Of a stretch of 64,000 nt of DNA, positions 1 to 8,294 are shown one piece after another; position 1 is the first letter of the stretch, and each line of letters opens with the position of its first letter. Below the pieces are notes generated by a model. That model saw only the letters and a list, made by a program, of their open reading frames with translations, was not told the DNA's origin and made no database searches. The stretch is taken from the NCBI RefSeq assembly GCF_000308815.1, contig NZ_BAFX01000123.1, positions 1 through 64,000 of the forward strand, in the 5' to 3' direction. Source of the DNA: Nocardia concava NBRC 100430. Its GTDB lineage: Bacteria; Actinomycetota; Actinomycetes; Mycobacteriales; Mycobacteriaceae. The translations under genes and the position numbers were made by a program.

Positions 1-835
1 GATGCTGGTCCAGGGTGCGGTAGCGCTGTGAGTAGTGGGTGAGGACCAGGGTGCGCACGCCCGCGCGGGCGGCGACCCGGCCCGCCTGGCCCGCGGTGAG
101 ATGGCCGTATTCGACGGCCAGCTTCTCGTCCTCGTCGATGAAGGTGGATTCGATGACCAGCATGTCGACGTTCTGGGCGAGCTCGTAGACGCCGTCACAG
201 AGGCGGGTGTCCATGACGAAGGCGAAGCTCTGGCCGGGCCGCGCCTCACTGACCTCGTCGAGAGTGATGGTGCGGCCGCCCGATTCGACCTCGCCGCGGC
301 GCTGCAATTCGCCGACCAGCGGACCGGACAGGCCCAGTTCGCGCAGCCGCTCGGGCACGAAGCGGCGGCTGTCGGGTTCGTCGAGGCGGTAACCGAAGGT
401 CTCCACCGGATGCGACAGCCGCGCGGCGCGCAACGTGAAATCGGCTCCGGGCGGCGGCAATTCGCCATTGTCGGTGATCGGATGCGGTTCCAGTTCGACC
501 CTGCGATTGTGCGCCGAGGAATCGATGAGCCGCTCGTAGAAGACCTCCCCCGAGGCCGGGAAGTAGACGTCCACCGGATGCAGCGCGCCGTCGAGGCTGA
601 TGCGGCCGAGCACCCCGGGCAGGCCGAAACAGTGGTCGCCGTGGAAGTGGGTGATGCAGATGCGGGTGATCCCGCTGGCGGCCACGCCCGCGAAGCTCAT
701 CTGCCGCTGGGTGCCCTCCCCCGGGTCGAACAGCAGCCCCTCCCGATCCCAGCGCAGCAGATAGCCGTTGTGATTGCGCTGCTTGGTCGGGACTTGGCTG
801 GCCGTTCCCAGGATGACCAGTTCGCGCTGTGACAC
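1..835 (-). CDS. rnz: Ribonuclease Z (C-terminus outside window)
   Basis: Metallo-beta-lactamase-fold endonuclease that trims tRNA 3' ends or acts as a related phosphodiesterase in the cytoplasm. The reverse strand reads from a GTG at 835 (MSQRELVILGTASQVPTKQR). The RNase Z zinc motif HFHGDHCFGLPG lies near residues 63-74, and a later VMDTR segment and HYSQRY supply further metal-site residues. An N-terminal GTASQVPTKQRNHNG stretch is also characteristic. The gene runs off the left edge after about 278 residues, so the C-terminus is missing only because of the window. The next gene is divergent. Confidence 0.9.
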   Translation of the reverse strand, partial: MSQRELVILGTASQVPTKQRNHNGYLLRWDREGLLFDPGEGTQRQMSFAGVAASGITRICITHFHGDHCFGLPGVLGRISLDGALHPVDVYFPASGEVFYERLIDSSAHNRRVELEPHPITDNGELPPPGADFTLRAARLSHPVETFGYRLDEPDSRRFVPERLRELGLSGPLVGELQRRGEVESGGRTITLDEVSEARPGQSFAFVMDTRLCDGVYELAQNVDMLVIESTFIDEDEKLAVEYGHLTAGQAGRVAARAGVRTLVLTHYSQRYRTLDQH

Positions 836-899
836 GGCCGCCAGGCTACCGCCCGGGCCGGTGATACTCGCGGTGGCGAGCCGGGCGCGTCGGTGACGA

Positions 900-916
900 A
901 TACCGACAGGGGGTAT
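900..916. promoter_or_regulatory. CsoR/RicR-type copper operator
   Basis: ATACCGACAGGGGGTAT has the ATACC-N6-GGGTAT symmetry typical of CsoR-family copper boxes. It lies 19 bp upstream of the ATG at 935. A second box of the same form and length is at 17993-18009. No CsoR gene is visible in the window, so the binding protein is inferred. Confidence 0.7.
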
Positions 917-934
917 CCGGGCCCGGCGGGTAAG

Positions 935-1396
935 ATGACCGCCGTGGTCGAACAGCAGCTGCGCGGCACCCGGTTCATCCGGGCCTTCGGGCTGCTCGCG
1001 CTCATGGCCGGGATCGTGGCCATGCACGCGCTGGTCGTGGGTATGAGCCATGAGGGCTCGGGCCACGCTGCCACCTCCAGTCACTCCGGCATGGTTTTGG
1101 CCGGAATCCAAATGGATCCCGGCCAAAAGCACGCCGGGATGACGGATAGGCCGGACCACGACATGTCCGTGCCGGGCTGCGGCGACGACTGCGGCAATGG
1201 CCACGCCGGGATGCACGGCTGCCTGTTCGTGCTCACCGGCTTGCTGCTCGCCCTGGGCTTGGCGGTGCTGGCCTGGGTCGGCCTCGGCCGCCACGATGCG
1301 ACTCCCGCGAAGCTGCGCCGCCCGCGGCAACACCGTGCCCGTCCCCCACCATGGACGGTTCTCTCCTTGGCCGAACTGGCGATTCTGCGGATCTGA
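935..1396 (+). CDS. DUF6153-like small His/Met-rich membrane protein
   Basis: A 153-residue protein of unknown function resembling the actinobacterial DUF6153 family. A membrane segment spans about residues 17-36 (FGLLALMAGIVAMHALVVG). A His/Met/Cys-rich loop follows (SHEGSGHA, DHDMSVPGC, CGNGHAGMHGC), then a second membrane helix near residues 98-114. The loop composition fits metal binding. An upstream in-frame start at 893 is possible, but the copper-type operator at 900-916 would then lie inside the gene, so the ATG at 935 is preferred. A palindromic repeat at 1081-1142 is translated in frame as residues 49-70. It is followed 55 bp later by a DUF305 lipoprotein, probably in one operon. 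Confidence 0.65.
   Translation: MTAVVEQQLRGTRFIRAFGLLALMAGIVAMHALVVGMSHEGSGHAATSSHSGMVLAGIQMDPGQKHAGMTDRPDHDMSVPGCGDDCGNGHAGMHGCLFVLTGLLLALGLAVLAWVGLGRHDATPAKLRRPRQHRARPPPWTVLSLAELAILRI
1081..1142. repeat. Palindromic repeat element, copy A (inside a coding region)
   Basis: Two 30-bp arms (1081-1110 and 1113-1142) are inverted repeats matching at 25 of 30 positions around an AA centre. The core is TTTTGGCCGGAATCCA / TGGATCCCGGCCAAAA. The right arm matches the right arm of copy B (2160-2195) at 30 of 34 positions, so the two belong to one family. Confidence 0.85.
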
Positions 1397-1451
1397 TGGG
1401 CACCCGCATGCCCATTTCACGAATCCCCAGCAATCCTCGAGGAGTACAACC

Positions 1452-2108
1452 ATGTTCAAAACCCGCACCAAACTCGCCCTGATCGCCGCCACCTCCGCCG
1501 CCGCCCTGCTGGCCGCGGGCTGTAGCAGCAATGACCACGACATGTCGGACGCGTCGAAGACCTCGACCACGTCCGGCTCGTCCATGCCCGGGATGGATCA
1601 CAGCGGCATGCCCGGCATGAGCGGTGGCAGCACGACACAGGCCGCCACCCGCAGCGATTTCAATGACGCCGACGTGAGCTTCCTGCAGATGATGTACCCG
1701 CATCACGCCCAGGCCGTCGAGATGGCCAAGCTGGTCCCGACACGCTCGCAGAACCAGCAGCTGATCACCCTCGCGCAGGCCGTGGAGCAGGCGCAGTCAC
1801 CGGAGATGCAGCAGATCACCACGCTGCTCCAGAGTTTCGGCAAGCCCGCCCCCAGCGGCGATATGGGCCACGGGATGCCCGGCATGATGACCACGGATCA
1901 GATGACCAAGCTGCAGGGCATGTCCGGCATGGACTTCGACAAGATGTGGATGCAGATGATGATCGAGCATCACAAGGGCGCGATCGACATGGCGAACACC
2001 GAGCTGAAGCAGGGCGTCAACGCCGAGTCGAAGACCCTGGCACAGTCCATCGTGACCGCGCAGCAGCAGGAGATCGACCAGATGAACGGCATGCTCGGCC
2101 AGAGCTAG
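1452..2108 (+). CDS. DUF305 domain lipoprotein
   Basis: A 218-residue exported lipoprotein. The signal peptide MFKTRTKLALIAATSAAALLAAGC ends in a lipobox (LAAGC). A Met/His-rich linker (MPGMDHSGMPGMSGG) leads to a DUF305 domain with two MMYPHH / MMIEHH-type motifs (MYPHHAQAVEMA; MIEHHKGAIDMA), a ferritin-like four-helix fold family. The GAGGAG ribosome site lies 6-8 bp before the ATG at 1452. The DUF6153-like gene upstream and the copper-type box at 900-916 suggest a role in envelope copper handling. Both the metal and the role are inferred. Confidence 0.85.
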   Translation: MFKTRTKLALIAATSAAALLAAGCSSNDHDMSDASKTSTTSGSSMPGMDHSGMPGMSGGSTTQAATRSDFNDADVSFLQMMYPHHAQAVEMAKLVPTRSQNQQLITLAQAVEQAQSPEMQQITTLLQSFGKPAPSGDMGHGMPGMMTTDQMTKLQGMSGMDFDKMWMQMMIEHHKGAIDMANTELKQGVNAESKTLAQSIVTAQQQEIDQMNGMLGQS

Positions 2109-2113
2109 AACAA

Positions 2114-2195
2114 CCCCGTCACCCCGGCGCGCTTCTTGGCCGGGATCCACTGCGGCAGCGTGGATTCCGGCCAAAAGCATGCCGGAATGACGGGG
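2114..2195. repeat. Palindromic repeat element, copy B (possible terminator)
   Basis: Arms of 37 bp (2114-2150) and 36 bp (2160-2195) form a long imperfect hairpin with a 9-nt loop, starting 5 bp after the DUF305 stop codon. The outer ends are CCCCGTC and GACGGGG. No T-run follows, so termination would have to rely on the structure alone. Same family as the copy at 1081-1142. Confidence 0.8.
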
Positions 2196-2207
2196 TCGAG
2201 TACGAGG

Positions 2208-2501
2208 TCAGCTTCCGATTACCGCATTCATGATCGTGCCCGCACTGGTGGCGGTGGCTCCGCCGATCATGGCTCCGGCCACCATCTTCGGTGATTCGAG
2301 CCCGCCACCGCTCCACTTCTCCCACGCGAACCGGCCGCCACCATAGGTAATGGCCGTGACCCCCGACAGCATGGTGAACCAGGTGAAGTAGCGGACCAGC
2401 TTCATCAGCTTGTCCGCCACCGGCGGCGTCTCCGGCGTCGGGTTGCCGATCTGCGCGACAACCGTGGTGTAGGCGTCATGCACTGCGAGAAGCATGCTCA
2501 C
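2208..2501 (-). CDS. Small two-helix membrane protein, unknown function
   Basis: About 97 residues, starting at GTG 2501 (VSMLLAVHDAYTTVV) because AGAGGA sits 7-8 bp upstream of it; an upstream in-frame start at 2564 lacks such a site. A soluble N-terminal segment of about 40 residues precedes two hydrophobic stretches (YFTWFTMLSGVTAITYGGG and VAGAMIGGATATSAGTIMNAV). The architecture resembles small pilin-like or channel proteins of conjugation loci, but no partner genes are nearby and I do not recognise a family. Confidence 0.6.
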   Translation of the reverse strand: MSMLLAVHDAYTTVVAQIGNPTPETPPVADKLMKLVRYFTWFTMLSGVTAITYGGGRFAWEKWSGGGLESPKMVAGAMIGGATATSAGTIMNAVIGS

Positions 2502-2641
2502 GATCGGTTCCTCTCGGGATGCTGAAACGGTGCTGATGGGCGGAACAAGTGGCACAACTCTCACTAGTCAGAGCAATTGAACCGCATTCCACGGGGTGTC
2601 ATCGCGACGACACACCACCAGCACCGAACTCGAGCAGCCGA

Positions 2642-4165
2642 TCAGCTACCGGTTTTGTCTCCCCGGAGCGCCAGCAGCGAGTGCCGGCGGCCGTAGACGA
2701 AGTACACGACCATGCCGATCGCCATCCAGATGACGAACCGCAGCCAGGTCTCCACCGACAGGTTGAACATCAGCCACGCGCACGCGATCACCGACAGGAT
2801 CGGGATGAACGGCACCAGCGGTACCCGGAATCCGCGCGGCAGATCCGGACGCGACTTGCGCAGCACCACCACGCCGATGGACACCAGCACGAACGCGAAC
2901 AGCGTGCCGATATTGACCATCTCCTCGAGCGTGCCGAAGTCCACGAACCCGGCCAGCAGCGCGCAGATGACACCGACGATGGCGGTGATGCGCACCGGCG
3001 TGCCCTTGGATCCGGTGTGCGCCAGCTGCCGCGGCATCAGCCCGTCGCGGGACATGGCGAACAGCACGCGGGTCTGGCCCAGGAACAGCACCATGACGAC
3101 GGTGGTCAGACCGGCCAGCGCGCCGATGGAGATGATGTTCTTGGCCCAGGTGACGCCGTGCAGCGCGAAAGCCGTTGCGAGCGTGGCATTGTCGCCCTGC
3201 AGGTCCTTGTAGGACACCATGCCGGTGAGCACCAGCGAGACCGCCACGTACAGCACGGTGACGATGGCCAGCGAGCCCAGGATGCCGCGCGGCACATTGC
3301 GCTGCGGGTTCTTGGTCTCCTCGGCCGCGGTGGCGACCACGTCGAAGCCGATGAAGGCGAAGAACACGATGGAGGCCGCGGCCAGCAGGCCGTACCAGCC
3401 GAAGTGGCTGTTGCCGCCGCCGGTGACCAGCTGGAACAGGGTCTGGTGCAGCTTGCCCGCACCGCTGGAGTCGGCATTGGGCACCGATTCCGGGATGAAC
3501 GGCTTCAGGTTCGAGGCCTTGAAGTAGGTGGCGCCGACCACGACCACCAGCGCGATGACGGCCAGCTTGATGGCCACCGCCACGGCCGACACCCGCGAGG
3601 ACAGCTTGGTGCCCAGGGCCAGCAGCACGCCGAGGATGGCGATCAGCACGACCGCGCCCCAGTCGAACTTGACCGATCCGAAGTGCCAGATCGGCTGGCG
3701 GCCGCCCATGACCACGCCCAGGTACTGCGACCAGCCCTTGGCCACGACCGAGGTGCCGAGCGCGAATTCCAGGATCAGGTCCCAGCCGATGATCCAGGCC
3801 ACGACCTCACCGAAGGTGGCGTAGGAGAAGGTGTACGCGCTGCCCGCGACCGGCACGGTCGAGGCGAATTCGGCGTAGCAGAGCGCGGCCAGGCCGCAGG
3901 CCACCGCGGCGAACACGAAGGCGAGCGAGACCGCGGGTCCGGCCATGTTGCCCGCGGTACGCGCGGTGAGGGTGAAGATGCCCGCACCGACCACGACCGC
4001 GACGCCGAAGACCGTGAGGTCCCAGGAGGTCAGGTCCTTGCGGAGCTTGGCATCGGGATCGTCGGTATCCCGGATCGACTGTTCGACGCTCTTGGTGCGG
4101 AACAGTCCGGTCGTGCGCGGGGCAGCGGGATCGGCAGCGCCCCGCTGGGAGTCCGATATCGCCAC
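2642..4165 (-). CDS. APC-family amino acid permease
   Basis: A 507-residue cytoplasmic-membrane transporter with about 12 to 13 predicted helices. The first transmembrane region carries the APC signature FGVAVVVGAGIFTLTARTAG. The next helices contain ALCYAEFASTVPVAGSAYTFSY, typical of the cationic/YfnA-like amino acid transporter branch. The start is GTG 4165, preceded by AGGAG at 5 bp; an upstream start at 4243 has no such site. Substrate cannot be read from sequence. A perfect palindrome at 4350-4363 lies in the upstream region. Confidence 0.9.
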   Translation of the reverse strand: MAISDSQRGAADPAAPRTTGLFRTKSVEQSIRDTDDPDAKLRKDLTSWDLTVFGVAVVVGAGIFTLTARTAGNMAGPAVSLAFVFAAVACGLAALCYAEFASTVPVAGSAYTFSYATFGEVVAWIIGWDLILEFALGTSVVAKGWSQYLGVVMGGRQPIWHFGSVKFDWGAVVLIAILGVLLALGTKLSSRVSAVAVAIKLAVIALVVVVGATYFKASNLKPFIPESVPNADSSGAGKLHQTLFQLVTGGGNSHFGWYGLLAAASIVFFAFIGFDVVATAAEETKNPQRNVPRGILGSLAIVTVLYVAVSLVLTGMVSYKDLQGDNATLATAFALHGVTWAKNIISIGALAGLTTVVMVLFLGQTRVLFAMSRDGLMPRQLAHTGSKGTPVRITAIVGVICALLAGFVDFGTLEEMVNIGTLFAFVLVSIGVVVLRKSRPDLPRGFRVPLVPFIPILSVIACAWLMFNLSVETWLRFVIWMAIGMVVYFVYGRRHSLLALRGDKTGS

Positions 4166-4349
4166 GGTCTCTCCTATATCTGGCTTTTCGGCAACAATGC
4201 AGTTCTCACCGGACAGCCACAGTCCAGCTCCCGGTTGGTGCACTTTCGCTGGTGGCCTGCAGAAAGACTCGCTGGTTCCAGCCCCGTCACTGCGATCGGA
4301 CCCCGATGGGGGTCCGAGTTATCGGCGTCACAGGGAACCGTATCACCAG

Positions 4350-4363
4350 CTGGTACGTACCAG
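4350..4363. promoter_or_regulatory. Candidate operator palindrome
   Basis: CTGGTACGTACCAG is a perfect 14-bp palindrome in the 285-bp divergent gap between the permease (start 4165) and the gene starting at 4451. A TACGTA core is common in TetR- and GntR-type operators. No regulator is adjacent. Confidence 0.4.
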
Positions 4364-4450
4364 TTCAGCAACCGTCTGGACAACGGAAACGCGTCCGCGT
4401 GCCGCGGCGACGCCACGCCGGGGACCGGCGGGTCGGATTAGTGTTTCCGT

Positions 4451-5323
4451 ATGGCTTTCGGGGGAGCGTCCGCGGGCGGTGATCGTGGCGCGCTGGATCG
4501 GGTGCTGGCGCACGCGCACGGCGTTCGGGTCCGCGAGATGCCCGGGCCCGCACCGGTCCTGCTGGAGGAGCGCGACCCGATTGCCGTGCGGGCGCTGCGC
4601 GAGGCACTCGCCGTCGCCGACCTGCCCGGATTCGTGTGCATGTGCTGGGGCGATGTGACCCTGGACTTCTTCGGCGCGCAGGACCGGGCGCTCACGACGG
4701 TGACGCTGCACCACGGGTATTCGATCCGCTGGGAGGGCTGGCCGCAGGACGCGCTGCTGGCCGACGGCGTCCGCCCCCTGGAATGGCTTGCCGTGCGCGG
4801 AGTCTCGGTTCCGCTGCGCGAATTCCGCGCGGCTGAGCAGCGCCAGGCCGAGAGCGACCGCACCGCACGACTGTGGGTGGCCGAGATCCCCGAGCCCCTC
4901 ATCCCCTACGCCAGCCTCTTCCTCGATACCTCCACCACCGGCGGCGGCCTCACCGAACCCCAGGTGGCCGAGGTTCGCGCCCTACTCCTGGCGGCCTACC
5001 CGAATCCGGTGGATCGAATCCTGCGCCTGTGCGCCTGGTTCGCCGCCGGCACCGGCGCCTACTCCGGCCACCCCACCCACGAACGCATCCCCGCCCAATT
5101 CCTCGACCAGGAATCCGCCCCCGACTTCGCCCGCGCCGTCGACCTCGCCGACGACACCGCCACCGCCGGCGCGGTCCGCTACCTGCTCACCTGGGACACC
5201 CGAAAACGCCTGCCCCGCCTCCTATCCGCCCTCTCCCCCACCGCCCGCCGCAAGATCATCCTGCACGCGCGCGACGCCGAATCCCGCCGCTGGCTTCAGC
5301 GCCGCATCGCCGGGTTGCAGTGA
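4451..5323 (+). CDS. Conserved hypothetical protein
   Basis: A 290-residue soluble protein with no signal peptide or membrane helix. I do not recognise a domain. The N-terminal half has aromatic segments (GFVCMCWGDVTLDFFG, TLHHGYSIRWEGWP). The C-terminal part is helical and Ala/Arg-rich (PTARRKIILHARDAESRRWLQRR). Codon use is strongly GC3-biased throughout, supporting that it is coding. It converges on the lipoprotein gene with only 3 bp between stops. Confidence 0.7.
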   Translation: MAFGGASAGGDRGALDRVLAHAHGVRVREMPGPAPVLLEERDPIAVRALREALAVADLPGFVCMCWGDVTLDFFGAQDRALTTVTLHHGYSIRWEGWPQDALLADGVRPLEWLAVRGVSVPLREFRAAEQRQAESDRTARLWVAEIPEPLIPYASLFLDTSTTGGGLTEPQVAEVRALLLAAYPNPVDRILRLCAWFAAGTGAYSGHPTHERIPAQFLDQESAPDFARAVDLADDTATAGAVRYLLTWDTRKRLPRLLSALSPTARRKIILHARDAESRRWLQRRIAGLQ

Positions 5324-5326
5324 GAA

Positions 5327-6148
5327 TCAGCCCACGGGCTTCGCCGCGATCAGCTCCTCGGCGCAGAATTTTCGCGCCAGATCCTCGTCGCTCAATCCCG
5401 AATCTCCGCGTACGCCCTGATCATTGGCCACGCAAATGCTGCTGCCGTCCGCTTTGAAGGTCCGCAAGATGCCCGCGACGACCTTCAGGTGCGGGCCAAG
5501 CGGCGAATCGACGAAGTGCCAGAAGTCGGTGTAATGCTCGGCGGCGCCATTTTTCGATTCGGCCGCGATATAGCCGCTGGTGGTCCGGTCCACCCCGAAT
5601 CCGGACACGTCTCCCGCCCAGTCGAAGTCGGGCTTCGCATCCGTGGCGCGGTACACCGTGAACCGGGCATTCCCGGACATCGCGAGACTCAGCGGCACCA
5701 CGAGTTGATCGCGGCCGTCATCCGCCAGGTTCCGCAGTGTGGGCTCGGCGGGAGAGGTGATGCCGGAACCGTCGTCCGGCAGCACGTGGATGGTCTGGCG
5801 GACCTTGCCGTCGCCGCCGACCACATCGATCGTCAGATCTCTCTTGTCGGTCTTCTTGAAGACGGTGTGCCGCACGATGAAGGTCAGGGCCGCACGATCG
5901 CGCGAGATCAACTTGCAGTCCGGTGGGCTGTCCGACCCGGAGGCCTTGACATCGCCGCACAGCGGCAATGCCGCGGCATCCATCGGTGTCGTCGAGGCCG
6001 CCGGTGGGGTCGTGGTCATCGTGAGCTGAGCCGGACTGGAGGTAGGTGCCGGTGTCGTCGACGTCTTCGCCGCCGAGCCATGGTCGCCGCAGGCTGCGGT
6101 CAGCAGTACACAAATCGATATGGCCGGCATCGGCCAGAGCCTCCCCAT
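5327..6148 (-). CDS. Putative lipoprotein, unknown function
   Basis: A 273-residue predicted lipoprotein: a short signal region (MGRLWPMPAISICVLLTAAC) ends in a lipobox-like LTAAC, followed by a Thr/Pro/Ser-rich linker. The folded part begins near residue 60 and has four Cys (CGD, CKL, CVA, CAE) that could form disulfides outside the cell. The ATG at 6130 has a better ribosome site (GGGGAGG), but the ATG at 6148 retains the positively charged N-terminus expected of a signal peptide. Divergent from the hydrolase at 6172. Confidence 0.65.
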   Translation of the reverse strand: MGRLWPMPAISICVLLTAACGDHGSAAKTSTTPAPTSSPAQLTMTTTPPAASTTPMDAAALPLCGDVKASGSDSPPDCKLISRDRAALTFIVRHTVFKKTDKRDLTIDVVGGDGKVRQTIHVLPDDGSGITSPAEPTLRNLADDGRDQLVVPLSLAMSGNARFTVYRATDAKPDFDWAGDVSGFGVDRTTSGYIAAESKNGAAEHYTDFWHFVDSPLGPHLKVVAGILRTFKADGSSICVANDQGVRGDSGLSDEDLARKFCAEELIAAKPVG

Positions 6149-6171
6149 GCGATCGAGATTAGCCTGGGAGC

Positions 6172-7104
6172 ATGGTCGAGTTTCCCGAGAGCAACGTGGG
6201 GCCGAAGTTCAAGGGCAGGCGGGTCGGGTACTTCCGCGAGACGGCGGGGTATCGGCGGTATGCGGGGGCGTATCGGGACGGGTTCGAGAAGTTGCCGTCG
6301 GTGCGTGAAACGATCGATGTGGCAACCAGTTTCGGGACCGTGCGGGCGTATCGGTTCGGGGAGGGGGAGGCGACTCCGCTGGTGCTGCTGCCCGGACGGC
6401 AGGCCGCGACGCCGATGTGGGCGGCGAATCTGCCTGGGTTGCTGGCGGTGCGGCCGGTGATCACGCTGGATCTGCTGGGTGAGCCGGGGTTGAGTGTGCA
6501 GTCCAAGCCGTTGACCGATGATGCGGATCAGGCGACGTGGCTTTCGGAGGCGTTGGCGGAGTTGGAATCTCGGCCGGTGCATGTGCTGGGGGTGTCGATC
6601 GGCGGGTGGTCGGCGGTGAATCTGGCCGTGCGGCATCCGGAGCGGGTGGCATCGCTGATCACGCTGGACGCACCGTTCGTGTTCGGCGGGGTGACCTGGA
6701 AGATGATCCTGGTGTCGCTGGGTTCGGTACTGCCGGGAATGCCGGAGAAGTGGCGCAACAAGTTGCTGAGCTGGATCTCCGGCGGGGTGTCCGCGCCCGA
6801 GGATCTGCCCGAGGGCAGGCTGATCGCCTCGGGTATGAAGGATTTCGCGGCCTATCTGCCGATGACGAAACAGCCTGCCAAGGACCAGCTTTCGGCGCTC
6901 GGCAGGCCGTATCTCGGCATCTTCGCGGGGCGCAGCATCGTGCACAACGCGAAGAAGATGGCCGAGCGGGCGCGAAAACTGGTGCCCGGCGGGCAGTTCG
7001 AGGTGTGGCCGGAGGCCTCGCACGCCATCAATGGCGAGTTCCCGGACGAGATCGCGGCGCGGGTCGCGAAATTCCTCGGCGAGGTCGACCCCGGCGACAA
7101 CTGA
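6172..7104 (+). CDS. Alpha/beta hydrolase
   Basis: A 310-residue cytoplasmic alpha/beta-hydrolase. The oxyanion region LVLLPGRQAATPMW is followed by the nucleophile elbow GVSIGGW (Ser near residue 141). The likely catalytic Asp/Glu follows the GIFAGRSIVHN region, and the His is in EASHAINGEFPDEIA near the C-terminus. It resembles proline-iminopeptidase/carboxylesterase-like hydrolases. Substrate unknown. Confidence 0.85.
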   Translation: MVEFPESNVGPKFKGRRVGYFRETAGYRRYAGAYRDGFEKLPSVRETIDVATSFGTVRAYRFGEGEATPLVLLPGRQAATPMWAANLPGLLAVRPVITLDLLGEPGLSVQSKPLTDDADQATWLSEALAELESRPVHVLGVSIGGWSAVNLAVRHPERVASLITLDAPFVFGGVTWKMILVSLGSVLPGMPEKWRNKLLSWISGGVSAPEDLPEGRLIASGMKDFAAYLPMTKQPAKDQLSALGRPYLGIFAGRSIVHNAKKMAERARKLVPGGQFEVWPEASHAINGEFPDEIAARVAKFLGEVDPGDN

Positions 7105-7113
7105 TCGGCGCGA

Positions 7114-8154
7114 TCAGGGTACGAGCACCGCGCGTCCCCGGATGTGTCCCGCGTCCAGGCGGCGGAAGGCTTCCGGCCCGTCGGCCAGGTCGAAGCGCTC
7201 GACCTCCATGTGCAACTTGCCCGCCCGGGCGAGCGCCACGCAGTCGTGCAGGTCACTTCGGGTGCCGCCCAACGACTTTCGCACCGACGCGCCCCACGGC
7301 CAGCCGGGTCCGCCGGCCGGTCCGGCGGTGATCTCGGGTGCGCCGCCACCGAGTCCGACCATGCGGTAGGCGCCATTGGGCGCGACGGTCTCACAGGCCA
7401 GTTTGGCGGTCGCGTCCACGCCCGCGAAGTCGAAAACGGCGTCCGCGCCGCGCCCGTCGGTGAGGTCGAGGATCTGCTTGGCGGCGTCGGGGCCGGACAG
7501 GATGCCGATCTCGGCGCCGCAGTCGGCCGCCAGGTCCAGCTTCTCCTGGGCCTGATCCACCGCGATCACCCGCACCCCGGAGATGGCGTGCAGGATCTGC
7601 ACGCCCACGTGCCCGAGCCCGCCGATGCCGATGGCGACCGCGGTTCCGCCGGGCCGCAACGCTTCTCGCGCGCCGCGGATCGCGTGGTAGGCGGTGAGGG
7701 CGGCGTCGGCGACCGGCGCGGCCTGCAAGAAGTCGAGGTCGCCGATCGGCACGAACGCGCTGGCCGGGATGCGCACGTACTCGGACATGCCGCCTTCCAT
7801 GGTGAGTCCCGGGCAGGGCGGCATGGCGACGCGTCCGGCCGCGAGGCAGACGTTCTCGTTGCCGCCCACGCATTCGCGGCAGACCCCGCAGGTCCAGAAG
7901 AGGAACACGACGCCGCGCTCGCCGACCTCGCGCCCGCTCACATCCGACCCGATGGCCTCGATGGTGCCCGCGATCTCGTGCCCGAGGGTCAGCGGGTCCT
8001 CGCGCAGCTGGATGGGGAAGTTGACCAGCGTCAGGTCGGAGTGGCAGACGCCCGCGGCACCGACCTTGACGAGCAGATCGGTAGGGCCGATATCCGGTAC
8101 CGGAATGTCGTTGATCTGCACCTTTTCCGGGCCGGTCCACTGGAGTGCGCGCAT
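7114..8154 (-). CDS. Zinc-dependent NAD(P) alcohol dehydrogenase
   Basis: A 346-residue medium-chain dehydrogenase. Catalytic zinc ligands are Cys37 (GVCHSD) and His59-Glu60 (GHE). The structural zinc site uses Cys89, Cys92, Cys95 and Cys103 (CGVCRECVGGNENVC). The Rossmann motif GIGGLGHVG lies near residue 177. It would interconvert secondary or primary alcohols and carbonyls. It faces a Baeyer-Villiger monooxygenase across a 140-bp gap that contains inverted repeats. That arrangement suggests a shared route: alcohol to ketone, then ketone to ester. Confidence 0.9.
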   Translation of the reverse strand: MRALQWTGPEKVQINDIPVPDIGPTDLLVKVGAAGVCHSDLTLVNFPIQLREDPLTLGHEIAGTIEAIGSDVSGREVGERGVVFLFWTCGVCRECVGGNENVCLAAGRVAMPPCPGLTMEGGMSEYVRIPASAFVPIGDLDFLQAAPVADAALTAYHAIRGAREALRPGGTAVAIGIGGLGHVGVQILHAISGVRVIAVDQAQEKLDLAADCGAEIGILSGPDAAKQILDLTDGRGADAVFDFAGVDATAKLACETVAPNGAYRMVGLGGGAPEITAGPAGGPGWPWGASVRKSLGGTRSDLHDCVALARAGKLHMEVERFDLADGPEAFRRLDAGHIRGRAVLVP

Positions 8155-8200
8155 CGTGCTTCCTTATCTCACGCTTGTGATCTGGCGCACACGGTAGCAC

Positions 8201-8223
8201 TCGCTATACACTGCGTCTAGCGA
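8201..8223. promoter_or_regulatory. Inverted repeat TCGCTA-N11-TAGCGA in divergent promoter
   Basis: Six-bp arms (8201-8206 and 8218-8223) around an 11-bp spacer lie 47 bp upstream of the alcohol dehydrogenase start. The spacing fits a TetR-type operator for the divergent pair. Inference from symmetry and position only. Confidence 0.35.
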
Positions 8224-8269
8224 ATGACGGAATGTCTACCGATTTCCCTGAAACGCTCACCTCCACCAG

Positions 8270-8281
8270 AGACACGTGTCT
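8270..8281. promoter_or_regulatory. Palindrome AGACACGTGTCT upstream of monooxygenase
   Basis: A perfect 12-bp palindrome ends 13 bp before the ATG at 8295. Its position near the start fits repressor binding. The TetR gene at 10840-11403 is the nearest candidate regulator. Confidence 0.35.
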
Positions 8282-8294
8282 AGGCTGCCGTCCC

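Noticed and set aside
35..832. Long plus-strand open frame opposite ribonuclease Z
   Set aside because: It is the antisense shadow of a gene with clear RNase Z motifs and has the low-complexity composition typical of GC-rich shadows.
2549..4441. 630-codon plus-strand frame opposite the permease
   Set aside because: Asp/Arg/His-rich shadow with no domain; the minus strand encodes a typical APC permease with a good ribosome site.
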